Positions 11,851 through 21,479 of a stretch of 64,000 nt of DNA are shown here, in pieces. The stretch is from Achromobacter piechaudii NBRC 102461 (GTDB lineage: Bacteria; Pseudomonadota; Gammaproteobacteria; Burkholderiales; Burkholderiaceae_B), in the NCBI RefSeq assembly GCF_001571245.1, contig NZ_BCTK01000006.1, forward strand, positions 992,001 through 1,056,000. The letters run 5' to 3'. Numbering within the stretch: position 1 is the stretch's first letter; each line of letters starts with the position of its first letter. The notes beneath the pieces are model-generated. The model ran no database searches. It was not told the origin of the DNA and saw only the letters and a program-made list of their open reading frames with translations. The translations under genes and the position numbers were made by a program.

Positions 11851-12264
11851 ATGGGTCTACGAAAATCTGTTTTCGGAGTCGCGTCCAGCCTGGTCGGGCT
11901 GTTGCGCACGCGCCTGGAACTTCTGGCGCTGGAAGCCGCCGACGAAAAGGCGCGCCTGCTTAAGTTGCTGGGCATGGCATTCGCGGCGTTGCTGTTCCTG
12001 ACGCTGGCGGTGCTGGTGTTCACGGTGACGGTGGCGGTGCTGTTCTGGCCCACCGAAGACCGCTACATGGCCTTGGGCCTGCTGGCGGGGTTCTACGGAA
12101 TCGTCGGCATCGGCTTGCTGCTGGCCGTGCGCCAAGCCTTGGTCTATGGCGCGCCGCCGTTCGCGGCCACCCTTGAAGAGTTGAGCCGCGATGCGGAACT
12201 GCTCGAACGGGTACGCGATGCGCAGGACGACGAACCCCCGGCGCGTCGACGCGAGGAGATCTGA
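11851..12264 (+). CDS. Phage-holin-like YqjE family protein
   Basis: A 137-aa membrane protein starting MGLRKSVFGVASSLVGLLRTRLELLALE, typical of the YqjE/holin-superfamily-III group. An N-terminal amphipathic helix is followed by two membrane helices (about 42-65 and 76-98) and a charged tail. ATG 11851 is chosen over the longer frame from 11809 because it matches the family start. Second gene of the yqjDEK-like operon; the next gene starts 3 bases after its stop. Confidence 0.88.
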   Translation: MGLRKSVFGVASSLVGLLRTRLELLALEAADEKARLLKLLGMAFAALLFLTLAVLVFTVTVAVLFWPTEDRYMALGLLAGFYGIVGIGLLLAVRQALVYGAPPFAATLEELSRDAELLERVRDAQDDEPPARRREEI

Positions 12265-12267
12265 ACC

Positions 12268-12618
12268 ATGTCGAAAAGATCTCCCACCGTTGATCGCGCC
12301 GTGCGCATCGAACTGCTGCGCGCTCGCGCGGCCATCGAACGCGAATCCCTGGTGCATGACATCGTGACGACCGGCCATCGGCTGGAACCCGCCTCGATCA
12401 TCCGCGGCCTTCTGCCTCGGCTGGCCTCTGGCGGCGCGTCGCGCTGGGCCTTGCAAGCCATCACCTTGGCGCGCCGTTACCCCATCGTCAGCTCGTCCCT
12501 GTCGACGCTGCTGATGCGTGGCGGCAAGCGGTTCAAGCTGCTCAAGATCGCGGGCGGCGCGCTGGTCGGCTGGCAATTGTTCAAGATGTGGCAAAGCTCG
12601 CGCGAAGACGAGGAATAA
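12268..12618 (+). CDS. Small basic protein, YqjK-like position
   Basis: A 116-aa basic protein with an Arg-rich N-terminal helix (IELLRARAAIERESLVHDI) and a weakly hydrophobic C-terminal segment (IAGGALVGWQLFKMW). Position and size match the third gene of yqjD-yqjE-yqjK operons, but sequence identity with YqjK is not obvious by eye. It ends just before a strong terminator. Confidence 0.75.
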   Translation: MSKRSPTVDRAVRIELLRARAAIERESLVHDIVTTGHRLEPASIIRGLLPRLASGGASRWALQAITLARRYPIVSSSLSTLLMRGGKRFKLLKIAGGALVGWQLFKMWQSSREDEE

Positions 12619-12637
12619 CTTCTTCACCTTTGCGCAT

Positions 12638-12674
12638 AAAAAACCCCGCCTGTTGCCATGGCGGGGTTTTTTTT
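12638..12674. terminator. Bidirectional Rho-independent terminator
   Basis: The stem 12638-12650 with 60-72 of the same hundred (A6-CCCCGCC / GGCGGGG-T6, 9-base loop) is followed by T-runs on both strands. It ends the yqjDEK-like operon on the plus strand and ubiD on the minus strand. Confidence 0.9.
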
Positions 12675-12704
12675 GGGTAAACGCTGCCCTTGCGAGCCTG
12701 GCCG

Positions 12705-14249
12705 CTACAAGCCCAGCTGGCCCCAGATATCGTCCACGCGCTTCTTGACGTCGGCGTCCATGGTGATGGGCGTGCCCCATTCGCGCTGCGTTTCGCCGGG
12801 CCATTTGTTGGTGGCGTCCAGCCCCATCTTGCCGCCCAGCCCCGACACGGGCGAGGCAAAGTCCAGGTAATCGATGGGCGTGTTCTCGACCAGCAGCGTA
12901 TCCCGCACGGGGTCCATGCGCGTCGTCATCGCCCACACCACTTCCTTCCAGTCGCGGGGGTTGATGTCTTCGTCCACCACGACGATGAACTTGGTGTACA
13001 TGAACTGGCGCAGAATGCTCCACAGCCCGAACATGACGCGCTTGGCGTGTCCGGCGTACTGCTTGCGGATCGACACCACCGCCAGCCGATAGCTGCACCC
13101 TTCGGGCGGCAGATAGAAGTCGACGATTTCCGGCAACTGCCGACGCAGCAGCGGCACGAACACTTCATTGAGCGCCACGCCCAGCACGGCCGGTTCGTCC
13201 GGCGGTTTGCCGGTGTAGGTCGAGTGGTAGATGGGGTTGCGGCGCATCGTGATGCGCTCGACCGTGAAGACCGGAAACCAGTCCTGCTCGTTGTAGTAGC
13301 CGGTGTGGTCGCCATACGGTCCTTCCAGCGCCATTTCGTAGTCGCTGTTGGGGGGCGGATTGACGCCGTCCGGCACCACGGGCTTGATGGCGCGCGGCTC
13401 GGAAGCCGGCAGCAGATGGCCTTCCAGCACGATTTCGGCCCAGGCCGGCACCGACAGGTTGCTGCCCAGCGCCTGGGCCACTTCGGTGCGCGAGCCGCGC
13501 AGCAGGCCGGCGAACTGGTATTCGGACAGGCTGTCTGGCACCGGAGTGACAGCGCCCAGCGTGGTAGCCGGGTCGGCGCCCAGCGCCACGGCAATCGGGA
13601 AAGGCGTGCCGGGATTGGCCAGCGCGTGATCGCGGAAATCCAGCGCGCCGCCCCGGTGAGACAGCCAGCGCATGATGAGCTTGTTCGGGCCCAGCAGCTG
13701 CTGGCGGTAGATGCCCAGGTTCTGACGCTTGGCGTTGGGGCCGCGAGTGATCACCAGGCCCCAGGTCAGCAACGGCGCGACGTCGCCGGGCCAGCAGGTC
13801 TGGATGGGCAGGCGGGTCAGGTCCACGTCCTTGCCTTCCCAGACGATTTCCTGGCAGGCCGGGCTCTTGACGTTCTTGGGGCTCATGTCCCACAGCGCCG
13901 CCTTAAGCATCGACACCTTGGCCAGCGCATCGCGCAGTCCCTTTGGGGCTTCGGGCTCGCGCAGCGAGGCCAGAAGTTCGCCGATATCGCGCAGCGCGCT
14001 GACGTTGTCCGCGCCCATGCCGCGCGCCACGCGCGACGGGGTGCCGAACAGATTCGTCAATACCGGCATCTGCGCCGGCTGGCCATCGTGCAGGGCCTTT
14101 TCGAACAGCAGGGCCGGCCCTTCGGCGCGCAGCACGCGGTCGGAAATCTCAGTCATTTCCAGCCGGGTGGACACCGGCGCGGCAATGCGTTTGAGGTCGC
14201 CCATGCGTTCAAGTTGGGCGAGGAAGTCTCTAAGGTCGCGGTATTTCAC
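12705..14249 (-). CDS. ubiD: 4-hydroxy-3-polyprenylbenzoate decarboxylase UbiD
   Basis: UbiD (514 aa) decarboxylates the ubiquinone precursor using prenylated FMN. The sequence is family-typical from [21 protein letters not shown] to the [15 protein letters not shown] end; [12 protein letters not shown] and the WAMTTRMDP region are clear. I place the start at GTG 14249 (VKYRDLRDF) with GGGA 9 bases upstream, since UbiD proteins begin here. An in-frame ATG at 14300 would add 17 residues and overlap the upstream region of the divergent transglycosylase. Confidence 0.94.
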   Translation of the reverse strand: MKYRDLRDFLAQLERMGDLKRIAAPVSTRLEMTEISDRVLRAEGPALLFEKALHDGQPAQMPVLTNLFGTPSRVARGMGADNVSALRDIGELLASLREPEAPKGLRDALAKVSMLKAALWDMSPKNVKSPACQEIVWEGKDVDLTRLPIQTCWPGDVAPLLTWGLVITRGPNAKRQNLGIYRQQLLGPNKLIMRWLSHRGGALDFRDHALANPGTPFPIAVALGADPATTLGAVTPVPDSLSEYQFAGLLRGSRTEVAQALGSNLSVPAWAEIVLEGHLLPASEPRAIKPVVPDGVNPPPNSDYEMALEGPYGDHTGYYNEQDWFPVFTVERITMRRNPIYHSTYTGKPPDEPAVLGVALNEVFVPLLRRQLPEIVDFYLPPEGCSYRLAVVSIRKQYAGHAKRVMFGLWSILRQFMYTKFIVVVDEDINPRDWKEVVWAMTTRMDPVRDTLLVENTPIDYLDFASPVSGLGGKMGLDATNKWPGETQREWGTPITMDADVKKRVDDIWGQLGL

Positions 14250-14332
14250 TACAGATCCCAGCGATTTGGTTACATTTGAGGTCGAAAGAGAGGTTAACAT
14301 TGACTCCCTCTTTTTCCACGCAGGAGGTTTTC

Positions 14333-15151
14333 ATGCCCGATGCGTCAGTGGCCAGCCTGTTCAGGAATATGGCCCAAGGAGTGCACGAATATCTTGCCGA
14401 GTCCTTGCGTATCTGTTCAGTCTATCTGGGCATCGCAGTGATTGTGACGGTAAGCATGGGATTTGCCTTGCCAGGTTTGCGCGACCAGGCATTGCAAGTG
14501 CACAAAGCCTTGTTGACCGCCCTAGCGCCTTCATCCATGCAAACCGGCGTCGATACCGACACCGGCTCCGAACTGGGTTCCGACACTGTGTCGGCAATTG
14601 CCATGGCCGTACCAACTGCTCCCGCCAGCAATGCCACCGGCATGCTGGGGCCGGCGCGCGTCGCGCCACCCGCGCCCAAAAAGCCTGCTTCGGCGGCTTC
14701 CGGCCCGCAGGCGGAAGCGTTGCGCAACTATATCTCGCGCAAATACAAGGTGGCGTATGACGCCACCGGTCCGCTGTTGAACACCGTCTACAAGGTCAGC
14801 CGCGACAAGCAGCTGGACCCCTTGCTGGTGTTGGCGGTCATCGCCATCGAGTCGCGCTACAACCCCCTGGCCGAAAGCCACGTGGGCGCGCAAGGCTTGA
14901 TGCAGGTGATGACCAGCGTGCACCAGGACAAGTTCGACGCCGTGGGCAAGACCGCCCTGGACCCCGCCGCCAATATCGGCGTGGGCGCGACGATCCTGCG
15001 CGATTGCATCAACCGCCGCGGTTCCGTCGATGCCGGACTGGCCTGTTACGTGGGTTCCACGGGGCCGGACGACAACGGCTACGGCGCCAAGGTGCAGGCC
15101 GAACGCCGGCGCCTGGCGCTGGCCTCTGGCATCGCCCTGGCGCGGGACTGA
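14333..15151 (+). CDS. Membrane-anchored lytic transglycosylase (SLT family)
   Basis: A 272-aa protein with one N-terminal membrane helix (about 26-44), a Pro/Ala-rich linker (90-125) and a C-terminal SLT goose-lysozyme-like domain. The domain has AVIAIESRYNP (catalytic Glu173) and GLMQV at 188-192. It should cleave glycan strands of peptidoglycan to 1,6-anhydromuropeptides on the periplasmic side. ATG 14333 has a strong AGGAGG at 14322-14327. It is divergent from ubiD and ends at its own terminator. Confidence 0.92.
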   Translation: MPDASVASLFRNMAQGVHEYLAESLRICSVYLGIAVIVTVSMGFALPGLRDQALQVHKALLTALAPSSMQTGVDTDTGSELGSDTVSAIAMAVPTAPASNATGMLGPARVAPPAPKKPASAASGPQAEALRNYISRKYKVAYDATGPLLNTVYKVSRDKQLDPLLVLAVIAIESRYNPLAESHVGAQGLMQVMTSVHQDKFDAVGKTALDPAANIGVGATILRDCINRRGSVDAGLACYVGSTGPDDNGYGAKVQAERRRLALASGIALARD

Positions 15152-15175
15152 CCTCGTTTCAGCCAGCTGCACGTT

Positions 15176-15207
15176 AAAGCGCGCTCCCTCGGGAGCGCGC
15201 TTTTTCT
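15176..15207. terminator. Bidirectional terminator between transglycosylase and aminotransferase
   Basis: A GC-rich 13-bp inverted repeat, AAAGCGCGCTCCC with GGGAGCGCGCTTT (15176-15188 / 15191-15203), is flanked by A- and T-runs and sits between two convergent genes. Confidence 0.88.
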
Positions 15208-15214
15208 TTGGCGA

Positions 15215-16375
15215 TCAGCGCTGGAGCAGCTTGCCGATGCGGGCGACCGCCTCTTCCAGGCGGTCCAGGCCGGTGGCGTAGGAAAAGCGCATGGTGTGCC
15301 GGCCGTGGGCGGGGCCGAAGTCCAGCCCGGGCACGGCGGCGACGGAGGCTTGCAGCAGCAGTTGTTGCGAGAAGGTGGCGCTGTCCATGCCCAGGTTGCT
15401 GATATCGGCATAGATATAGAACGCGCCATCCGGCTTGACCGGCACATCGATGCCCAGGCGCTCGAATTCGGGCAGCAGGTAGTCGCGGCGCTGCTTGAAC
15501 GCTTCGCGCCGGTGCTCGAAGGTTTTCATCGCCTGTTCGGTAAAGCAGGCCAGCGCGGCGTGCTGGGCCAGCGTGGGCGCGCAGATCGCCAGGCTGGCGG
15601 CGATTTTCTCGACCGGCGCCACCATGTCTTCCGGCACGATCATCCAGCCCAGACGCCAGCCGGTCATGTGGAAGTACTTCGAGAAGCTGTTGATGACGAT
15701 GATGTCATCGTCCAGCGTCAACGCGGATCGCGGCGGGTTTTCGTACGACAATCCCAGGTAGATTTCGTCGACGATGGCAAAGCCGTCGCGCGCTTTGACC
15801 TGCGCCAGCAGTTGCGCCAATTCGGCATGGGCGATGGACGTGCCGGTGGGGTTGCTGGGCGAGGCCACCAACACGCCTTGGGTAGCCGGCGTCCAGTGCC
15901 GGGCCACGTCGTCAGCCGACAACTGGAAGCGCTTGGCGGCCGAGCTGGGAATCAGGCGCGGCACGCCGCCCGCCGCCAGCACGAAGTTGCTGTTGGCCGG
16001 GTACGACGGGTCCGGCATCAGGACTTCGCCGCCGTGGTTGACCAGCGCCGCGCACGCCAGGGTCAGCGCGCCCGAGGCGCCCGCCGTGACAATCACGCGC
16101 GCCGGGTTGATCTTGGCGCCGAACTTGTCGTGGTAGAACTGCGCAATGGCCTCGCGCAGCGGCATCAGCCCGGCGGGCGGCCCGTAGCCGCTCAGGCCGG
16201 CGCGCGCCGCGCGTTCCAGCGCTTCCACCACCTGGGGCGGCGCGGTAAAGTCCGGTTCGCCGATGCCCAGGCTGATAATGTCGTGGCCCGCCGCCTGCAG
16301 CGCCTGCGCCTGCTTGAAGAGTTCCACTACCTGGAATGTCAGAAAGTCTTGGGTGCGGGCGGCAAGGCGGGGCAT
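15215..16375 (-). CDS. PLP-dependent aminotransferase, class I/II
   Basis: A 386-aa fold-type-I aminotransferase of the aspartate/alanine group. Seen are ISLGIGEPDF, VTAGASGAL, NPTGTS, VDEIYLGLSY and the PLP lysine in NSFSKYFHMTGWRLGWM (Lys233). A C-terminal Arg in MRFSYATG probably binds the substrate carboxylate. The amino-acid specificity cannot be read from the sequence. It diverges from the next gene with only 44 bases between starts. Confidence 0.92.
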   Translation of the reverse strand: MPRLAARTQDFLTFQVVELFKQAQALQAAGHDIISLGIGEPDFTAPPQVVEALERAARAGLSGYGPPAGLMPLREAIAQFYHDKFGAKINPARVIVTAGASGALTLACAALVNHGGEVLMPDPSYPANSNFVLAAGGVPRLIPSSAAKRFQLSADDVARHWTPATQGVLVASPSNPTGTSIAHAELAQLLAQVKARDGFAIVDEIYLGLSYENPPRSALTLDDDIIVINSFSKYFHMTGWRLGWMIVPEDMVAPVEKIAASLAICAPTLAQHAALACFTEQAMKTFEHRREAFKQRRDYLLPEFERLGIDVPVKPDGAFYIYADISNLGMDSATFSQQLLLQASVAAVPGLDFGPAHGRHTMRFSYATGLDRLEEAVARIGKLLQR

Positions 16376-16419
16376 TGGATTCTCGAATAGCGTCTTTGAA
16401 GCAAAAAAGGATTGTAGTC

Positions 16420-17322
16420 ATGCAGCCATCCCGGCGCGCTTTCCTGCTTGGCAGGCGGCCCGCGCAAACGCCATGGGCCGCGTTCATGCAGCGCCTGAAG
16501 CTGCTGTGCCAGGGTCAGGTCATCGATCTGGGCGAAGGCGGCCCGGGCGGCGCGCAGGCCATTCTGACACCGACCCGGGACGGCGACGTCACCCATGCCC
16601 GCGCGCTATGCGCCGAATACCGCGTCGTGATGGCGCTGGAGGGGGCGACCGGCCCTTACGCGCCGGCCACTTCGCCCCGGCTGCGCATCGATCCCTCGCG
16701 GCTTGCCGGCCTGGCCCGGCTGGCTGGCGAGACGCCGCGCTGGCGCGCCCAGCCGGGCGTGCCGATGGCCGCGCTGGCACAAGCCGGGCTGCGCCAGTTC
16801 CAGGGCCTGCCCGACGCAATGACCCTGGCCGAATGGCTGGCGTCGCCGGCCCCCTGGCCAGCGGGCGGCACGGCTGCTTCGGGCGTGCTTGCGGTGGACG
16901 TGATGCTGGCCGACGGCGTCGAGGAAACGCTGGGGCCTTTTGGCGAGGCCGATGTGCAGCCCTTGCGGTCGGCGACCGTGCAGGCCCTGGTGCCCGCGCT
17001 GTTCCAACTGGCTTCCGGGGGTGACGCTTTCGCCACCAACGACGGCTACCACTGGCTGGGCCGCTATCGGCTGGATGCGCTGAAGCCGCAAGCGCCCGCC
17101 ACCGTCAATCTGGCTCATCTGCTGTTGGGCCACGGCGGCACGTTGGCGTGGGTGCAGAGCGTCACGCTGACAGACGCGCCTGCCTGGACCGATCCCCGGC
17201 CCCCGGGCGAGGCGCGTCCCGCCGAAGCGCCCGGGCTGGCGACGCACCGGCTGGACGCGCGCGTCAAGACATTGTTCGACCCCGCTGGTCGTTTTCCCTC
17301 ATTCCTGCCCAATGAAGCCTGA
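16420..17322 (+). CDS. Conserved protein of unclear function, weakly FAD-oxidase-like
   Basis: A 300-aa protein starting MQPSRRAFLLGRRP. Residues 60-105 (CAEYRVVMALEGATG ... RLRIDPSRLAGLARLAG) recall the FAD-binding PCMH fold, where a glycine loop is followed by a D-x-S-R-L strand. The normal GGGTS glycine loop is missing, so flavin binding is doubtful. The early twin Arg resembles a Tat motif, but no hydrophobic stretch follows. It sits between an aminotransferase and maeB. I do not assign a function. Confidence 0.7.
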   Translation: MQPSRRAFLLGRRPAQTPWAAFMQRLKLLCQGQVIDLGEGGPGGAQAILTPTRDGDVTHARALCAEYRVVMALEGATGPYAPATSPRLRIDPSRLAGLARLAGETPRWRAQPGVPMAALAQAGLRQFQGLPDAMTLAEWLASPAPWPAGGTAASGVLAVDVMLADGVEETLGPFGEADVQPLRSATVQALVPALFQLASGGDAFATNDGYHWLGRYRLDALKPQAPATVNLAHLLLGHGGTLAWVQSVTLTDAPAWTDPRPPGEARPAEAPGLATHRLDARVKTLFDPAGRFPSFLPNEA

Positions 17323-17454
17323 ATGCAATTCAGCTTGTTGTAAGATTTCGCCGCTTGCCCTGTGCAGGGATGCGGTTGCGCAAACGTATCGCCGTGCGCC
17401 CGCCATGGGAATAGAATTCCTCCCTCTGTTTCACTTCTAGCCAGTAGCCGCCCT

Positions 17455-19743
17455 ATGGATGCCAACCTTCGCAAAGCCGCCCTTGAATATCATGAGCACG
17501 GCCGCCCCGGCAAAATCTCGGTCACGCCGACCAAGCAACTGACCAACCAGCGCGATCTGGCGCTGGCGTACTCCCCGGGCGTTGCGGCGGCCTGTGAAGA
17601 GATCGTGGCGGATCCGTCCAACGTGTTTCGCTACACGGCGCGCGGCAATCTGGTCGGTGTCATCACCAACGGCACGGCCGTGCTGGGCCTGGGCAATATC
17701 GGCGCGCTGGCCTCCAAGCCGGTGATGGAAGGCAAGGCGGTCTTGTTCAAGAAGTTCGCCGGCCTGGACGTGTTCGATATCGAGATCAACGAAACCGACC
17801 CGGACAAGCTGGTCGAGATCATTGCCGGCCTGGAAGCCACTTTCGGCGGCATCAATCTGGAAGACATCAAGGCCCCGGAATGCTTCACCGTCGAGCGCAA
17901 GCTGCGCGAGCGCATGAAGATTCCGGTTTTCCACGATGACCAGCATGGCACCGCCATCACCGTGTCGGCCGCGTTCATCAACGGCCTGAAGGTCGTGGGC
18001 AAGGACATCAAGACCGTCAAGGTCGTGACCTCGGGCGCGGGCGCCGCGGCGCTGGCCTGCCTGGATCTGATGGTGGACCTGGGCCTGCCGCTGGAAAACA
18101 TCTGGGTCACCGACATCGAAGGCGTGGTCTACGAAGGCCGCACGGTGCTGATGGATCCGGACAAGGCGCGTTTTGCGCAGAAGACGGACGCGCGCAAGCT
18201 GGCCGAAGTGATCCAGGACGCCGACGTGTTCCTGGGCCTGTCGGCCGGTGGCGTGCTCAAGCCCGAGATGGTCGCGGCAATGGGCACGCGTCCGCTGATC
18301 CTGGCGCTGGCCAACCCCACGCCGGAAATCCTGCCGGAAGTGGCGCATGGCGTGCGCGATGACGTGGTGATGGCCACGGGTCGTTCCGACTACCCGAACC
18401 AGGTCAACAACGTCCTGTGCTTTCCGTACATCTTCCGTGGCGCGCTGGACGTGGGCGCCACCACCATCACGCGCGAAATGGAAAAGGCGGCGGTGTACGC
18501 CATTGCCCAGCTTGCGCAGGAAGAACAGAACGAAGTCGTGGCCGCGGCTTACGGCACGTTCGATATCTCGTTCGGTCCTGAATACCTGATTCCCAAGCCC
18601 TTCGATCCGCGCCTGATCGTGCGTATTGCGCCGGCCGTGGCCAAGGCCGCGATGGAAGGTGGCGTGGCCACGCGTCCGCTGGCGGACCTGGAAGCCTACG
18701 AAGAACAGTTGCAGCAGTTCGTGTACCACTCGGGCGCGTTCATGAAGCCGTTGTTCTCGGCTGCCAAGCGCATCGTGCGCGAGGGCGGTCCCGCCCGCAT
18801 CGTGTTCGCTGAAGGCGAAGACGAACGCGTGCTGCGAGCGGTGCAGGTGGTGGTCGACGAAGGCCTGGCCCGTCCCATCCTGGTGGGCCGCCCGTCCGTG
18901 CTGCTGACCCGCATCGAAAAGCTGGGCCTGCGCCTGCGCCTCGGTGAAGACGTCGAAGTGACCAACCCGGAATACGACGAACGCTTCCATCAGTACTGGA
19001 CGACCTACTGGGAGCGTATGTGCCGTCGCGGCATCACCAAGGAAATGGCGCGCGTGGAAATGCGCCGCCGCATGACGCTCATCGGCGCGATGATGGTGCA
19101 CCTGGGCGATGCCGATGGCATGGTCTGCGGTTCGGTTGGCGCGTATCACGACCACCTGCGTTTCGTGGATGAAGTCATCGGCCGCCGCCCGGGCCACAAC
19201 GTGTACGCCGCCATGAACATCCTGCTGCTCAACGAGCGCACGGTGGTGCTGGTGGATACGCACGTCAACGACGAGCCGACGGCGGAACAGATCGCCGAAT
19301 TCACCATCGCGGCTGCCAACGAAATGCGCCGTATGTACCTGGCGCCCAAGGTGGCGCTGCTGTCGCGCTCGAATTTCGGGTCGGGAAGTTCGGCCTCGGG
19401 CGCCAAGATGCGCCGCGCATTGGAAATTGTGCGCGAGAAGGTGCCGGAACTTGAAATCGATGGCGAAATGCACGGCGACTGCGCGCTGGACGAAGCGCTG
19501 CGCATGCGCATCCTGCCGTCCTCGACGTTGAAGGGCGAAGCCAATCTGCTGGTGTGCCCGAACGTGGATTCCGGCAACATCGCCTACAACCTGCTCAAGA
19601 CGGCGGCGGGCGGCAACGTAGCGGTCGGCCCGTTCCTGCTGGGCTGCAACGCGCCGGTGCACATCCTGACTTCCAGCTCGACCGTGCGCCGCATTGTGAA
19701 CATGACCGCGATGACTGTGGTCGATGTCAACACGCCACGTTGA
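17455..19743 (+). CDS. maeB: NADP-dependent malic enzyme with phosphotransacetylase-like C-terminus
   Basis: MaeB-type malic enzyme (762 aa) oxidatively decarboxylates malate to pyruvate, giving NADPH. The N-terminal malic domain (about 1-400) shows [37 protein letters not shown] and the Rossmann loop [11 protein letters not shown]. The C-terminal third (about 430-762) is a phosphate acetyltransferase-like domain ([30 protein letters not shown]) known as the acetyl-CoA-sensing module of this class. ATG 17455 gives [14 protein letters not shown], the family start. Its 3' end overlaps the patatin gene by 20 bases. Confidence 0.96.
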   Translation: MDANLRKAALEYHEHGRPGKISVTPTKQLTNQRDLALAYSPGVAAACEEIVADPSNVFRYTARGNLVGVITNGTAVLGLGNIGALASKPVMEGKAVLFKKFAGLDVFDIEINETDPDKLVEIIAGLEATFGGINLEDIKAPECFTVERKLRERMKIPVFHDDQHGTAITVSAAFINGLKVVGKDIKTVKVVTSGAGAAALACLDLMVDLGLPLENIWVTDIEGVVYEGRTVLMDPDKARFAQKTDARKLAEVIQDADVFLGLSAGGVLKPEMVAAMGTRPLILALANPTPEILPEVAHGVRDDVVMATGRSDYPNQVNNVLCFPYIFRGALDVGATTITREMEKAAVYAIAQLAQEEQNEVVAAAYGTFDISFGPEYLIPKPFDPRLIVRIAPAVAKAAMEGGVATRPLADLEAYEEQLQQFVYHSGAFMKPLFSAAKRIVREGGPARIVFAEGEDERVLRAVQVVVDEGLARPILVGRPSVLLTRIEKLGLRLRLGEDVEVTNPEYDERFHQYWTTYWERMCRRGITKEMARVEMRRRMTLIGAMMVHLGDADGMVCGSVGAYHDHLRFVDEVIGRRPGHNVYAAMNILLLNERTVVLVDTHVNDEPTAEQIAEFTIAAANEMRRMYLAPKVALLSRSNFGSGSSASGAKMRRALEIVREKVPELEIDGEMHGDCALDEALRMRILPSSTLKGEANLLVCPNVDSGNIAYNLLKTAAGGNVAVGPFLLGCNAPVHILTSSSTVRRIVNMTAMTVVDVNTPR

Positions 19744-20953
19744 AGTCAGTCCCCCCGGTCCGGCGTGCCCACGCGCGCCGACCGGTCTGGTCCTGACAGG
19801 CGGTGGTGCGCGCGCCGCCTATCAGGTGGGCGTCCTGAGCGCGATCATGGACCTGCTGGACCCTGACTGGCATTCGCGCTTCCAGAATCCCTTCGACATC
19901 ATCTGCGGCACTTCGGCAGGCGCGATCAACGCCGCCGCGCTGGCCTGCCGCGCCGACCGGCCTCACCTGGGCGTGCGCCGCATTCGACGGCTGTGGTCCT
20001 CGCTCAATACCGACATGATCTACCGCGCCGACGCGCCCGGGCTGATACGCACGGGTGTGCGCTGGCTGGGGTTGTTGGCGCTGGGATGGATGTATTCGGG
20101 CCTGACGCGCAAACGGCCGCAGTCGCTGCTGGACAACAGCCCCATGGAGGCGCTGCTGGGCCGCGTACTGAACTTCAATCATCTGCGCACCAATCTTGAA
20201 CGCGGGTCGCTGTCGGCGCTGGCGATCACGGCCTCCGGCTACACCAGCGGCGAACACCTGACCTTCTACCAGGCGCACGCGCCCATCGAGCCGTGGCACC
20301 GCTATCTGCGGCTGGCCATCCCCACGCCTATCAGCATCGACCACCTGATGGCTTCGTCGTCCATCCCCTTCGTGTTCCCCGCGCGCCAGGTGCAGGTGCA
20401 TGGCAAAGGGGAGTGGTGCGGGGACGGCTCCATGCGCCAATTGGCGCCCATCAGCCCGGCGATACACCTGGGCGCGCATCGCGTGCTGGTGATCGGGACG
20501 GGATTTCGGGATGACACCCACCCCGAAAATCGCGCGGATTCGCCGCCTTATCCTTCGCTGGCCCAAGTGGGCGGACATGCGCTGTCCAGCATATTCCTGG
20601 ATGGCCTGTCAGTGGACGTGGAACGCCTGGAACGCATCAACACGCTGATGGAGCATGCGCCGCAGGATGGCGCGCAGGGCAACGTGCGCCGCATCCAGGT
20701 GCTGACCCTGACGCCCAGCCAGTCGCTGGACACGATGGCGCTGGAGCACTTGCAGGACATGCCCCCGCAAGCGCGTGCCCTTTTCCGCGTACTCGGTGTA
20801 TCGTCCGATCCAGGCCGTCCTGGGGGCGGTGCGCTGATGTCGTATCTGCTGTTCGAATCCAGCTACACCAAGCGATTGATTGAACTGGGTTATGCCGATA
20901 CGATGCAGCGTAACGACGAAGTGATCGCCTTTTTCAAGGAGGCTCAGGCATGA
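19724..20953 (+). CDS. Patatin-like phospholipase
   Basis: A 409-aa cytoplasmic-looking patatin hydrolase with oxyanion loop TGGGARAAYQVGVL, nucleophile elbow GTSAG (in IICGTSAGAINAA) and catalytic Asp in GDGSMRQLAP (DGS instead of the commoner DGG/DGA). It should hydrolyse acyl esters, probably phospholipids. The start overlaps the maeB end by 20 bases, and its stop overlaps the next start by 4 bases (ATGA), so it is translationally coupled to the barstar-like gene. An N-terminal signal is absent. Confidence 0.9.
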   Translation: MSTRHVEVSPPGPACPRAPTGLVLTGGGARAAYQVGVLSAIMDLLDPDWHSRFQNPFDIICGTSAGAINAAALACRADRPHLGVRRIRRLWSSLNTDMIYRADAPGLIRTGVRWLGLLALGWMYSGLTRKRPQSLLDNSPMEALLGRVLNFNHLRTNLERGSLSALAITASGYTSGEHLTFYQAHAPIEPWHRYLRLAIPTPISIDHLMASSSIPFVFPARQVQVHGKGEWCGDGSMRQLAPISPAIHLGAHRVLVIGTGFRDDTHPENRADSPPYPSLAQVGGHALSSIFLDGLSVDVERLERINTLMEHAPQDGAQGNVRRIQVLTLTPSQSLDTMALEHLQDMPPQARALFRVLGVSSDPGRPGGGALMSYLLFESSYTKRLIELGYADTMQRNDEVIAFFKEAQA

Positions 20954-21417
20954 CGCGCAATGGCCAATCTACGTTGCAGAAGCAGCTTCTGCGCGGGGGA
21001 GCGCTGCCTCATGAGGGGCTGGACAAGAAGGCCGTCGTGGACGCCTCGCACGAATTGGGCTTGTCCTTGTTCGTCGCCAACTGTGACCCCGCGCGCAGCC
21101 GTTCCGCGGTGCTACGCGCCATCGTCAAGGCAGTGGATTTTCCCGAATACTTCGGCGGCAATCTCGATGCGCTGTACGACTGCCTGTGCGACACCGTGCT
21201 GGATCACAAGACCGGCGTGGTGCTGTGGCTGTACCGGCTGCATTCCGGCGACCCGGTGCTGGAAGAAGACGCCGCCCGTATTGAAACCGTATGTTCGGAC
21301 GCCGCCGACTTCGCCCGCGAGAACGGCCGCATTTTCTCGTTCGTGATCGAACATGCCGGCAAGCATCCCGACCCCGAACCCGGCATTGCCGCCGCGCCTT
21401 ATGGCGAGAACGATTGA
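20950..21417 (+). CDS. Barstar family protein
   Basis: A 155-aa protein whose centre reads DFPEYFGGNLDALYDCL, the typical barstar signature (helix 2 and the Asp-rich inhibitory loop). Barstars bind and block barnase-type ribonucleases. About 45 extra N-terminal residues precede the domain. ATG 20950 overlaps the patatin stop by 4 bases. No barnase-like gene lies beside it. Such orphan barstars are common in proteobacteria and their target is generally unknown. Confidence 0.88.
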   Translation: MTRNGQSTLQKQLLRGGALPHEGLDKKAVVDASHELGLSLFVANCDPARSRSAVLRAIVKAVDFPEYFGGNLDALYDCLCDTVLDHKTGVVLWLYRLHSGDPVLEEDAARIETVCSDAADFARENGRIFSFVIEHAGKHPDPEPGIAAAPYGEND

Positions 21418-21479
21418 TCGCAGGCTTGGGTGTATGGTTCTGAGGCCGAACCGCCTGATTGCCTGATCGCCCGACCGAA

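Noticed and set aside
16420-16470. Tat signal peptide in SRRAFLLGRR
   Set aside because: No hydrophobic core follows the twin arginine.
17437-19662. 741-codon minus-strand open frame opposite maeB
   Set aside because: Its His/Arg/Gln-rich translation is a typical GC-rich shadow; maeB on the other strand has complete family motifs.
20950-21417. Toxin-antitoxin pair with barnase
   Set aside because: No ribonuclease gene beside it; the upstream partner is a patatin hydrolase.
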